Of a stretch of 64,000 nt of DNA, positions 23,131 through 34,736 are shown in pieces; position 1 is the stretch's first letter, and each line of letters begins with the position of its first letter. Position numbers and translations under genes: made by a program. The stretch comes from Narthecium ossifragum (lineage: Eukaryota; Streptophyta; Magnoliopsida; Dioscoreales; Nartheciaceae), in the NCBI GenBank assembly GCA_963920575.1, contig OY986967.1, positions 2,835,869-2,899,868 of the forward strand, written 5' to 3'. Under the pieces are notes generated by a model, which had not been told where the DNA came from, made no database searches, and saw nothing but the letters and a program-made list of their open reading frames with translations.

Positions 23131-25930
23131 AGCCTCAAATCTAGCCCCCTCATTATTCATAGAGCCTCATACATCTCACTAAAAACCTCACATTCACTGT
23201 TTTTAGATGAATAACTCAAAAACACCTCAAAATGACAATAATACACTTGTTTTATTTTATTTTTTATTCCAATATTTTCTCTCTCCTCTCTCCTCTCTCC
23301 TCTCTCCTCCGGCGAGACAACCCTCACCTTCTCCGCTGCCTACCCACTCCGGCGACCACCCCCTTCCCCGCGATCTCCCCTGCAGCAACCCTCTCAACCT
23401 CGGATCCAAGCACCATGACCCCATGTCTCCTTCCTCGGCGTACTTTCGATGATATCCAACGCCTGACATCGTCCCCTGTTGCAACCCAACGCCGCCACCA
23501 TCGAGACCCGCCGGCTCTGGCCTTGCCACAACCTCCATCTTCTCCGTTCCCCCCAGATCCAATGACTCCCAGCGGCTCCGCTCCGTCCAACGACGCCCGA
23601 CACCATTCCCCAAGCCCACACAACCTTGTCCACGAGCTCCATCACCGTCCGAGCTCTTCTCCTCTCTTGGATTCGGCACCACCACCACCCAACAACGTCA
23701 CCTCTCGTTGTCCCCTTCCCTCCCGAGCTCCTCTCCAACACCACCACGACCTCAGCCGACGCCGTCCGCTCCCTCCGCGCCTCTCCTTGCTGACGAAACC
23801 CCCAACCCAAGCTCCTCCTCTCGGATCCAATGCCGCCAGCTCCCAACGCCACCATCTCCCAACGCCACCATCTCCAACCTCCAAATCGCCATCCAACCCC
23901 CCATCCAGCATCCCCATCGCTTCGCGACCCTTCCGTCGCCGTTTCCCGTCTAGATCCAGTCGTCGTCTCGCCGGCCTTTTCGCTCCCCCTGCTCGCTGCC
24001 TTCTTCCACGACGAGCACCTCCCTTCAGCCCGGACTGGTTCAACCAAACCAACTGGCTTGAACCGGTTCAGCCCGACCAAGCAATCTGAGTCTGATCTGA
24101 TCCAGATCCAATCATATCCTGCCCATCAGGCTCAATCACAGCTCAATCCGATCATGCCCAGATCCAGCAATCCAGACTTTACCAAATTACAGTCAGATTT
24201 GGCCGGTTTGGACCAGATTAGATCGAATCAATAAAAATGAAAATAGATTAGAAAGATGAAGATAGATCAGACATATGAAAATGAACAGAAAGATGAAATT
24301 AGATCAGAAAGATAAAAATAGATCAGAAAAATGATAATAGATCAGAAAGATAAAAATAGATCAGAAAGATGAAAATAGATCAACAAAACTGAAAATAGAT
24401 AAGAAAGATGAAAATGCATTTTTATCTTCCCTATAATTTCATCTTTTTAAATTCATTTCCATATTGCTAAATTCATTTTCATCTTTCTAAATGCATTTTC
24501 ATCTTTTTAAATTCATTTTCATCTTTTTTACAAGCATTTTCATATTTTTAAATTCATTTTCATCTTTCCTGCATTTTCATATTTTTAAATTCATTTTCAT
24601 CTTTCTAAATTTATTTTCATCTTTTAAAATTCATTTTCTATATTTTTACATGCATTTCATCATTTTTATTTTTTAAAATTCATTTTCATCTTTTTAAATT
24701 AATTTTCATCTTTCCTGTGTTTTCATCTTTCCTGTATTTTCATCTTGTTAAATTCATTTTCATCTTTCTTAATTCATTTTCATATTTTTAAATTCATTTT
24801 TATCTTTTTAACTCCATTTTTATCTTTCCATCATCTTTATCTTTCTTGATTTTTATCGAGGGAGCCGGTATGCTCGGCACACCTTGGATTGAGTCGACTC
24901 ACTGAGGTGGATCGTCTTTAATTTTTTTTCACTTTCACATATTTTTTCATATTTTTCACTTTTTCATTAATTTTCCATGAAAAAAGTGGAGAAAATAGGA
25001 ACTCATTCTTTCTTTTCTCATGCTTGATCTCCACCTTCGCCTCCCTCTCCTCGAGCCCTCTCTTCGCTAATGCCCCATCCATCCCACCTCCGTCGCCGGC
25101 CCTTTCGCCTCCTCGCCGGCCCTTTCGCCTCCTCCGTTGACGCGACGAGCATCCACCACCATCCATTCTCCCCCAGCAGCACCGCCCGCTCCGACTTCAG
25201 CACCTCCAGTAGAAACCTCTGGAGCTCCACCATCCTGGAGGACTCCCCTCTCTCTCACTCCATCGCCGCCACCTCCACCGCCATCAGCTACCTTTCACAT
25301 CCCCGGAAACCCACGCCGAGCTCCACCTCATCTAAACCCAGCGCCGCCACCTCCCAAAACCCTGCTTCCATGGCCCCTCAACTCCATCTAACCCCAGATC
25401 TGGCATCCCTGCAGGAGGGTCGGAGACGAGTCGGAGGGATTTGGTCAAAGGAGGGATCCGGATCTAGGACCGAATGGGGACAGGGAGGCCGGAGGCGGTG
25501 GTATGGAGTGGTGGCGGTGCCGGATCCGTGAGATGAGGAGCTCGGGTCGGGGAGGGCAACAGAGGGGGTGGACGACGTCATGACGAGGGGTTAGAGCGGC
25601 GATGGTGACTTCCGCGATGGACGAACGAATGTTGGGTGGCCACGACGAACACCGGATGTGGCGCAGGACGCCGAGGAGGAGGTTGGGGTCGTGATGGTGA
25701 CGATGGAATCCTTCTCCTTCCCCAACGTCGATCAAGCCCTGGATCATACGCCGCCACCACAATGCCATTTTAGTCTTATTTTAATTACATTTAACTATCA
25801 TCGACATTTTAGTCTTTTCTTAATTATACCAATCAAATAATCCTATCAAATGATATTCTAACCTTAAAAACACATCAAATGAGGTTTTTAACAAAAAAAA
25901 TTCACTAAACTAGTGTTATCACCAATTGTC
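23130..25930. mobile_element. Candidate composite element with GC-rich arms and an AT-rich inverted core
   Basis: Two CT/CCA-rich, high-GC blocks (23275-24110 and 25030-25770) flank an AT-rich core. The outer edges share AAAAACCTCA followed by TGTTTTTA in opposite orientations (near 23183 and 25893), a possible weak terminal inverted repeat. Long open frames here are Pro/Ser-rich and no protein family is recognised. No target duplication was found. It could be another gene-capturing element or merely low-complexity intergenic DNA. Confidence 0.35.
24225..24850. repeat. Simple-repeat block forming a long imperfect inverted repeat
   Basis: From about 24230 to 24415 the plus strand repeats AGAAAGATGAAAATAGATC. 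From 24420 to 24850 it repeats its near complement, TTCATTTTCATCTTTnTAAA, more than ten times. The two halves could pair into a long imperfect hairpin. There is no coding potential. Confidence 0.65.
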
Positions 25931-25945
25931 TATAAAAAGAAAACA

Positions 25946-26073
25946 TAAACACTCTCATAAATTGTGGATGATCATACAGGTAAAGACGTGTGTGTGTGTG
26001 TATTACAATACAACATGCATGCATGGCATTAAACACTCTCAGAAATGGTGGACGATCATACAGGTAAAGACGT
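25946..26073. repeat. Short tandem duplication 3' of ATG18b
   Basis: TAAACACTCTCA followed by GGATGATCATACAGGTAAAG at 25946-25989 recurs at 26030-26073 with few changes, spaced 84 bases. A (TG)n run and CATGCATGCATGG lie between. It probably falls in or near the 3' flank of the minus-strand ATG18b gene. Confidence 0.6.
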
Positions 26074-26399
26074 TAGCTTGATTCTGCCACTTCAGCAATT
26101 TCAATGTTGCAGAAATATATTTGCTTCTAGACAATTCTTTCTGTACAGACTCAGCTGACGTGTCGGATTAGTTCCGTTAACTAGAGCTATTTAAGCATCT
26201 AAACTCTCTTGGAGTTCAAATCCTGGAAAACCATCTGGTTATTAGGTACCCTAAGCAAGGAAATACAAGACTCTATCAATAGAACTAACTAGATCAAAGG
26301 TAAACTGTACTATGAACACCGAAGCTGGCTGCATCAGCTAGCTACTCCATCATTATAATGGACGCGATGGACCTCTAAGCTCTTGTTATGTGGAGAAGC

Positions 26400-29300
26400 T
26401 CAAAGAAGCATTCTTCCACAGTTTTCTGCTTCTGAGCTATCATGTACCAGAATATTGAACAGATTGAATTCACGCTCCAAACTCCAAGAATACTCGTTCA
26501 GATTGTTGGCGTTTAAGGCATACTCCAGGAAGTATCCGTTGTACGTGATGACAAAAATTGATGCCCTGTGGAATGAGCAGGGAAAGACAGTTAACAGAAC
26601 AGATAACAATTATGAGCAAAATGAAAGGTACATAAAAGATTGGAAGTTACTAGTGGAGAAGGGTTAACAAATGCATGTAGTCTATGTGCGGGGACTGACA
26701 CCTTTGGCCGGCCATCTTTGTCGACACAGTAAGAGCATGCAGTTTGAAACATAAAATTACTCACCTGAAAGGAGAGACCATAGAAGTACTTGGGCCTTGG
26801 ACTTTGTCTACGCTGCAGACTGTGACACAACTGTGCCACAGAATTTAATATCAGAATCTTTAAATTTTAATGTTATGCCTAGTCCGCTTTGAGTAAAACG
26901 TGGAACATCTCCGTTGAATCCCAAGATGTTGCAAACACATATCAAGAAATAGCAAAAACCTTGGAGTATGCACTTTTACCTTCTGATTCCTGCAGGGACA
27001 ACATTGTGAAGAACGCCATGATTTGCAGGTTCAAGGGCATCATTGAGGGATTCAGGAATCATCGAGCCAAACAATGTTTTGGGTCTCCTGTTCATGGATT
27101 TGGTAGAAATTATGACAGATGAAAACAGACAAAATTGACAGACTAGCCTCATTGGCATTTGCAAAGCTTGTTTTCAAAGTAGTTACTTTTCTAGAGAGAC
27201 TTATACCAACCTTTGAAGTTCCATAGATCTCAGATCAAAAAAATGCAGTGAGCCTGAAGAACTAGTAGCAATTAGAACCTCTGGAAGATCCAGAAACGGT
27301 CCAAATGATAGGGAATATATAGTTGATGCATAGGTTCCTCTTCGGAAACTATAAGACTGCAAGAAAAAACAAGAATGAAAAGGTTCACCATTAAAAAAAT
27401 TCTTAAATATGTTGGAAAATTATAACAAAAGAAACCATAATGATTAGTGGTCCCTCTTGACCTTAGTTGCTTGTGAAACTAGATGAACTCTGATTATTGT
27501 CCCCTGTTCAGAAGCTGTTGCCAAGTACATGCCATTGGAAGAGAAGACCATTGCACCTAAAGGTGAACGATGAGCACCTATCTGTTTTTACATAGCAAAA
27601 AGTATAAATACAGATAAGTCGAAAGAATATACTTATCTGTACAAATCATTTATATGAAATAGATTTTCGGTGTAAGTTCCTTGAGATAACATGTTATTAG
27701 CTTCAAAAGTACCATTAAAAAACTCCTCAAATTGTAACAGCTGAGAAGACTAATGCAATGCAAGAAAACTGAAAATTTAGCAATGTGAGTTGGTTAAGGG
27801 CATGGATTCTTAGATACACACCAACCAGATAAATTTTGCAGTAAGGAGTCGACATAAAGTAACCAATAGAAAAGGTCAACAATGTTGTAAATCTTACAAA
27901 CATCTTCCATTTTTGGGACATAGCTATTGCATCATGTTTTATGCACACCAGATTCAACAACCTAAAATTTTGCGAAATCTCACGCTAATCTATCTTCCAA
28001 AAATTTCCAATGAACAGTAGATAATGTTGTACAAAATCCTGCTCATTGTATAACCTGCGACAGCTAAGCAACATATGTCTTTCAAATGTCTAGCAAAGCA
28101 CTTAGATCATCCATAAAAAAACAAATTGTTCGAAAGAGGGGGAAAAAAAGAATACAATATCATTATGCTCTTTATCTTTTGAAAAAAATGCAGCAAATAC
28201 TGCATGATATTTTATGAAGACATGACTAGAAGAGGCAAGGATAAATTATTTGCAAGCATCACAGAAAGCGTGCCAACACATGCATCCACCTAGGTTAATA
28301 GCATGTTTTGTATCTTTTAGATGACAATCATTGCCATGACATCTATTACAAGAATGAATTCTCTCCCGAACTCATCATAAGGCAATTGTCATCATCATGC
28401 AAAGCATGTCAACTAATATCCTAAAGCATCTTGACTATCTTCGCCAAGTCTCACTAGTCATTACTCATTAGGCATTTCTTCACCTAATCCTAGCTAATAA
28501 GTTGTGGGATTAACAAGTTGCGAGGTTGTTCTTACATATCCCTTACAGCTATTGCTAATAATCATGACAACACCTCAGAGGATATTTCGCCAAGATAATA
28601 TGCAATGCTCCTAAAGTTGATGGTCAATAACATTGCATTGATGCATTATCAAGATAAGAGGAGCATTAGGTTGTCATGCCATGCTGGCACAAATTAAAAT
28701 GCCTACAAAAAATGGATGGTCAAAAAGGGTGTCAAACAAGATTAGTAGCTAAGTTAACTCGCAATCTTCACATAATCCCTCCTACCTTTTTTGGATGGAT
28801 AAGTTCAGGTAGGAACTGGGCTAATCTACCATTCACCCGTCCAGCGTTTTTTGGATGGACAAGTTCGCTAATCTACCATTCACCCCTCCAACGTTTTTTG
28901 GATGGACAAGTTCGCTAATCTAGCATTCCTTCTAACTTCCATGCTTGCTAAGGCATTCAATAGAACTCTTTTCTAAGTCCCAGAATTCTACCTTGATGGA
29001 TCCCAAAAGTCTAGAACGCAATAGATCACTGTTTTCGATTTAAAAAAAAAGAAATAATATCTCAAAAGGCTGAAGAAGCTAGTTCTCTTCATTTGAGAAC
29101 ACTGTCCCTTGGGAAGTAGGAGATGCATGTCTTTTCAAATGCAGGAACCATTTTAAAAGAAGATTGAAACTAATTCAAAACGTAAATGACAGCCCACGGA
29201 TGGTTTTTGACCTATATATCAGACCATTAAGAAAAAAGCAGTCATCAACCTGACAAAGCGATTGAAGCTCTATGGTGTTGTATATCAACACAGATCCTTT

Positions 29301-32300
29301 GGTTGTACTTGCAGGGAGAGCCAAATAACAACCTTCCGAGTTAGAAGAGAATGCACAAAGTCCTGAAACAAAAGCTTGATGAATAACTGTGGCAATATAG
29401 CAAAGCATACAGGCAAGAACTTTTCATGATTTTGCATTTAAAAATCAACTGATATTGGAGCAGAGGCTATATAAAGTAACTAAAAAACCTCAGATAACAT
29501 GACTTTACTATAAAATAACTATAAAATTCACTTTGCTCTATGATGTAATCATCGAAAAAATGAATGAAATATCTGGAACATAGCTAGAGCACCATATCAA
29601 ATAAAATACACAGATAATACCATACCACTGACAAAAAGCTTTCATGCACGTCTTGAAAACAAAAGACAGGAGGCAGCATGCTTGTAAACCTTAATGACAC
29701 GTTTGGTTTGCCCATTCTGGCCGGAATGGAATGCCTTTTTCCATTCCAATGAGGCATTCTGTCGTTTGATTCTCCCATTCTGACCAGAATGGAATGCCTC
29801 ATTCATCCTCGAGGAGGCACCCATTCCTCCCACCCCTTGGTATTGACCCATTCCATTCAGGCCTAAATGATGAATGTGATGTCTAATGACATAATTAACC
29901 CCAGGTAGTCGATCTCAACCGTTGAATTAAATCACCTTGATCCTTGGATGAATTGAATCGCCACCGTTGGATTACACTCGGATCAATATATTTTATATGT
30001 ATATATTTTATGAGTATATAAATATAGACCCAAAGGCTAAAATGAAAAGTAGATAAACTATTATATTTTTTATAGATATATATGACTCAATATGCATATA
30101 TTAAGTGTTGTATATCAAGGGTAGTATAGTCATTTACACATTATTCCCATTCTATTTCCATGATCATTAGTGCATACCAAATATATGAAACCATCATTCC
30201 CATTCTCATTCCTTGTTCAACCAAACACAATCATCATTACTCCATTCCTCAGTCTATTCCATTCCTCACTGCGAACCAAGCATGTCCTAGAGTCATAGTC
30301 ATGTGAGCAGTTGTTATAAGAGCAAACAAGCAGAATGAAATATCTGGAACATAGCTAGAGCATAAAAGAGAGAGAGAGAGAGAGGAGGCAGCATGCTTGT
30401 AAACCTTAAGTGTCATGTTCAGGGAAATAGTTGTTGTAAGGACAAAGATGCAGAAAGGATAAGGGACGAAAAGAGTGGATGCTTCTGATATTTCAAAAAG
30501 ATAGAGTACAAAAAGCAGGGATGACGTAGAGAGATGAGATCTGAATTATCATCCAATTATGAAGTTAACAGGGGAGATGTTGTTTAAAACATTTGATAAC
30601 AGGCAAGGTATTGCTTTAAAAAAAAAAGAGCAAGGAAAGAGTTCTTTGAGCCGACCTTTAGTGTTAAGCGCTGTATCTATAGTGTCTAGAATAGCTAAGC
30701 TATTCAACTCATAGATATATGTCTTATCCTGAAGTAAGACAATAAGCCTGCAGATGATGTGATAAGTGCAATCAGAATTTGACCATATCATCTTAATTCA
30801 ATCTTGTCAATGCAATTCAATGTCCATAAAATTCAGTTATTTTGAGACTAAAAAAGTAAATAAATATTGTTGCAAATAGATGACAACTTTCTCCCTTTCA
30901 AGTTGCAACACAGCACAAGCAAACTTTTTCTGGTGGAAAAAATGGCAGATATTGGCATACGACAGCTATAAGTATGGTTCATTCATGAAAAAGTGCAAAA
31001 AATACAAGAAACATGATAGTTGCCAATGAGCACACGACCAATTATGTTAATCAACTGTGATATTTCTACACCGGACAATAATGAGAAGCAACCCACAGTT
31101 TTACATAATTTACTCTTCAAAGTTTCTGAATATTTTAGGAGACTGAATCCAGCAACTATGGCGATGATGGTCAGCAAGATGCCCAATGACAAAGGCCCTA
31201 TATAATATGCAAAGTGATGAATGAGTTTCTTTAAACAGCATCATCTTCTGTAACTTCTTTCCAATCACGTTTACAAGTTTTCCTTGTCTAAGAACATCAT
31301 CATACATACTCTTTAAAAAAAGCCTGAGGATCCATCAAAGCCCTGTAAGAGAGAGCCTCGTACTTTTGGTCCTCTTCTGTTAATCATCAAAAACTGAAAG
31401 TAAAACTTTCCTTGAGCTCAAATGCACATTTTGTTGAAAGGTGATCTCTTCAAATAGCAGAAAATAGCTTTAGCTCAGAGGAACACCATTCTTTACAAGA
31501 AAATAAAATTGCTACAAGCTATCTACTAATGATAGCTATAAAGATTTTTGGAAGGCCTAACTGACCTTCAATGTCTGAAGCATGCAGAGGACTAAAACCA
31601 CAGAGCCCCATGAAAGACCGCTTTTGCCCGAACAATTTCAACTAGATGAAATTCTAAGACTCGGGATATCTTATCATCTTCATGTTTTGCCCATACTCGG
31701 CGACAATACTTTTTCTAATGGAGGCCTAAATGGAAAACTTCATTAAAGGCCGGACACAGATCCATAACACCAATCAACCATACAATTGGAGATTGATGCT
31801 GAGGCCAGCACCAAACTTATAGGGGGGGCTTAAGTTCAATGATGAAAAGGGATAGAGGATCATCGCTTCCTCTGAGATTCGACTGCATGACTGTTGCATA
31901 TACTTATACCTAAAATAGGTAGATATCCCATCTCATAAGCAGATTCTCTGCCCCAACTAGTGAATCCTTTTTCTAAGGTACAAAGGTCTCCTAATTGCTA
32001 CATGATGATAAATAAAGAACTGTATTGTTCATTCCATAGCCCAATGCGCATCACAAGAAAAATATCAGATAGCAAAAAATTTGAAAGCAGTCCATAAAAA
32101 AGAAGTCGTGGCTAAATGAAAAACTACCTTTTCCTGTTAATACGAACTGCAAGGATAGAAGTCAAGAAGTTTAGTTCTTTGAGTGCAGTTCCAGTAACTT
32201 TATTGAACAGAAGAAGCCGACGAGGAGATAATGATGGCTGTTTGGCATAAAATAGGACCCCATAAGAAAACATGTTATCTTATTGCCAAAAGAAAATAAG

Positions 32301-32861
32301 TCTCAGAAAAGAAACTATACCTGATCTCCTGACCCAACTATTGCAATTAGACTAGAGCTGAATAGCATCTCGACAATGCCAAATCCACCAAGAACTACAG
32401 TGACATAACAAACAATCAACTTGAAAGGCAATATTTCGATATTAAAACTAAATAATTCCGAGGATACAACTCAAGGCATGACTACAATGAATCTCAGAAC
32501 CAAAAGAAGGAAGAAGAAAAACAAAGAAGAACCCGAAAAAGAAACTCACCTTTCTCGAAGCACAGCTTCCCACTCCGCGCATCAAATATCTTGAACCCAT
32601 CCCTTGTCCCGATCGCAAAGCAACTGAAATCCCCAATCAATAAGATCAACATTCTCATCCAAAAACCGATTTCATAACTCTAAAGAACCTCGCGAATCAA
32701 TCAAATTCGGAAACGGGCACAAAAGGGCATCCATCATAGATCAAGGAAAAGGAGGAACACTAAACCCTAACCCTAAACAGAGGAGGCGGTAAGGGATGGC
32801 ACCTGTTATCCTGGTTGAAGGAGGCGCACAAGAGGGGGCAAGCGTCGGAGTTGCTCGCCAT
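26400..32861 (-). CDS. ATG18B: Autophagy-related protein 18b (PROPPIN)
   Basis: WD40-type beta-propeller that binds PI3P/PI(3,5)P2 on autophagic and endosomal membranes and supports autophagosome formation (family knowledge). Eleven minus-strand exons keep phase: 32861-32803, 32623-32550, 32394-32321, 32237-32128, 30747-30656, 29362-29250, 27581-27462, 27356-27211, 27087-26980, 26830-26765 and 26565-26400, giving 375 residues. The start MASNSDACPLLCASFNQDN leads into CFAIGTRDGFKIFD. Later landmarks are SPRRLLLFNKVTGTALKELN, LAILDTIDTALN, HRSPLGAMVFSSNG, the lipid-binding loop FRRG (218-221) in SYSFRRGTYAST, SLNDALEPANHGVLHNVVPA and the end VITYNGYFLEYALN. Length and end match plant ATG18b rather than the longer ATG18a/f/g forms. 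Introns 4 (1.4 kb), 5 (1.3 kb) and 6 (1.7 kb) are large, and intron 5 carries a MITE in a local duplication. Confidence 0.92.
29562..30470. repeat. Intronic tandem duplication split by a MITE
   Basis: GAATGAAATATCTGGAACAT followed by AGCTAGAGCA occurs at 29562 and 30333, and GGAGGCAGCATGCTTGTAAA followed by CCTTAA at 29669 and 30385. Sequence 3' of the second copy (AGTTGTTGTAAGGAC) also resembles 30310-30325. The pattern is a head-to-tail duplication within intron 5 of ATG18b whose first copy was later split by a MITE at CCTTAA. Confidence 0.6.
29695..30287. mobile_element. Tourist-like MITE in ATG18b intron 5
   Basis: The left end TGACACGTTTGGTTTGC and the reverse complement of the right end, GGACATGCTTGGTTCGC, form imperfect inverted repeats. 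The flanks are TAA (29692-29694) and TAG (30288-30290), compatible with a mutated TAA target duplication. The interior repeats CCATTCT/GGAATGG words in both orientations. It has no coding capacity. Confidence 0.6.
32761..32778 (-). promoter_or_regulatory. Telobox-like motif in ATG18b intron 1
   Basis: On the gene strand this reads GTTTAGGGTTAGGGTTTA, about 25 bases after the exon 1 donor. Telo-box motifs near the start of plant genes often associate with expression control; only the motif is seen here. Confidence 0.45.
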
Positions 32862-34736
32862 CCGACGGAATCCTCCGGCGTCGCCGTCCAAACTAAACCA
32901 AACTAATTTCCAAAACCCCACGCATCCGCCCCTTTCCCTTTATATAGTTTTTGGTATAAAGATCAACTCAACTTTTAAACCGCGAGTTTTCCTCGAGATC
33001 TGAACTCTAACCATCTTTTAAATAAACTCTTAAAATTTAAAAATAAAATAATTTAGTCTCCTATTTATTTTTCCATTTTAATAGCCACATTGAGCCCTTT
33101 TATGAACGGGTTAATCGAGGCTGGCTGTTCATGAACGGGTAATCGATTATGTTTATGAACACCAAACGAGTTTGCTCACGGAATTTTTCTTTTTGAGTTT
33201 TCAACATATATGTTCTCAAAAAAAAACATTCAAATCACACATCTATCCCTTAAATATTTTGAATATCATATATATCTACCAAATCTCTAGCTTTTTACAT
33301 AAAACATCCAAATCAAACTTAAATATTCCCCGATAACCCGTTTGATGGGCAATTATCTGGTTGGCGGGGCGGGTCGAACTAAATGGGGCGAGTTAATTGT
33401 TTGGGCGGGACGGGGATGGGTTTTGGTCAATCCGCCCTGCTTTCGACCCGGCCCAGAGATGATTTTTAGTAATTTAAAATTACTTTTAATAATTTTATTC
33501 TAACTCTTAGATTTAGAACCGATGGCTAAAAAAATGTGTTGGTATAAGAATAGCTAATATATTAGCCACCGACCACTTAAGCTTTATATGGTCACAGACT
33601 CACGAGGCCCCTGACGCATTGTTTTCCATCAGTTTATATTGTAATGGACTAATGGATAAAAGTATAAAACCAATGGTTAAAAAAGATGTTATTATTAATA
33701 CTCTAATTCTTTGATTGTTAGATCACCAAATATTTATCATGCACCTATATTTGATTTTTCTTTTCTTTCACGGGATATGTTTATGGACATTGGAAGCGAT
33801 CGATTTTAATTTTGAGCAAATCTAAAGTTAATTTTTTTTTGAATCTGGGGATCTTTTTTACATTTTGTAATTGGTATGATCTTATTTAGTGGGGAACACT
33901 TGGAAGTTGAATTTTTGTTTTTTTTTTAAACTGTGGCGCTTGAATGTTCACAATAATATTATATTAGTTTATATGATACTTAACAAATTTGTGATAAAAA
34001 TTATCGGCGTTATTAATTTTTTTTAGAATAAAATGAGAATCCTTAACAGGACGGGACAGGGACGGGGAAAATGTAGATGGGGCGGGGATGAGATGAACTT
34101 CTTGCCCCACAACGGGGCATGGAGTGGGGTAAATATTTTAGAGGCGGGGACGGGGTGGGTGAAATCCGTCCATGGCCATTTCTAACTCCCACCTAACCTA
34201 ACGTGGGTTGAAAATAACCTTCTCACATAATTATCCTTGAATTTTCTCTAAATTACATATATCTCTCAAATTTAGTTGCTTTGCTGACGAGAGTTTATAA
34301 AAGGACATTTATGAAAAAAAACTAAAGATTTGAGGATATATTCGAAATTGCATTTTAAGAAATGGAAAAGGCAAAGCGCTGACATCATGCATTTGTTGTA
34401 TATCCAAGCAAAACAAAACATGGAGTTGTTGATCATGACTCATGAGGGATATATGCCGCTTTTTGCCGAATTCATTCATGGGGAAGCTGGGTATTATAGC
34501 CCTATAGGAGGAGCTTGTTTCCCTGGTCCTGAGATTCGTTGGGCGTTTGTGGACCGGGTCCTGGAGGCCTGTTTTGATCTACTATCGGCCTTTGGAACGT
34601 GGACTTCGGATGGTATGAATTCTTGAGCGGCCGTCGCTGCTGGCCAATGGCCTGGGAAATCAACAATATATTCAACAGGCTGATTGAATAAAACCATGCA
34701 GATCCATTTAACCTCCCTCAACTACTGGAGGAAAGC
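32862..34736. other. Intergenic region between ATG18b and the CRK gene
   Basis: This holds the presumed promoters of both divergent genes. At 33355-33460 and 34045-34190 there are GGGGCGGG/GGGACGGGG-rich repeat patches separated by AT-rich DNA, resembling two ends of a dispersed repeat. A 98-codon frame at 34330-34626 has no recognised domain and is not called as a gene. No target duplication was resolved. Confidence 0.4.

Noticed and set aside
23232..24089. 285-codon open frame, Pro/Ser-rich
   Set aside because: It lies in low-complexity GC-rich sequence with equally long frames on both strands, and no family was recognised.
23130..25930. Calling this a fourth Pack-MULE
   Set aside because: Edge similarity is short, no target duplication was found and no captured gene was recognised, so it is kept only as a low-confidence candidate element.
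26591..26839. Alternative exon for ATG18b around 26700-26760
   Set aside because: It looked coding at first, but its phase conflicts with both neighbours. The exon 26830-26765 joins both in frame and gives the conserved VDK and SIFVITYNG context.
34330..34626. 98-codon plus-strand frame upstream of the CRK gene
   Set aside because: No recognised domain, no promoter or splice evidence, and AT-rich intergenic context.
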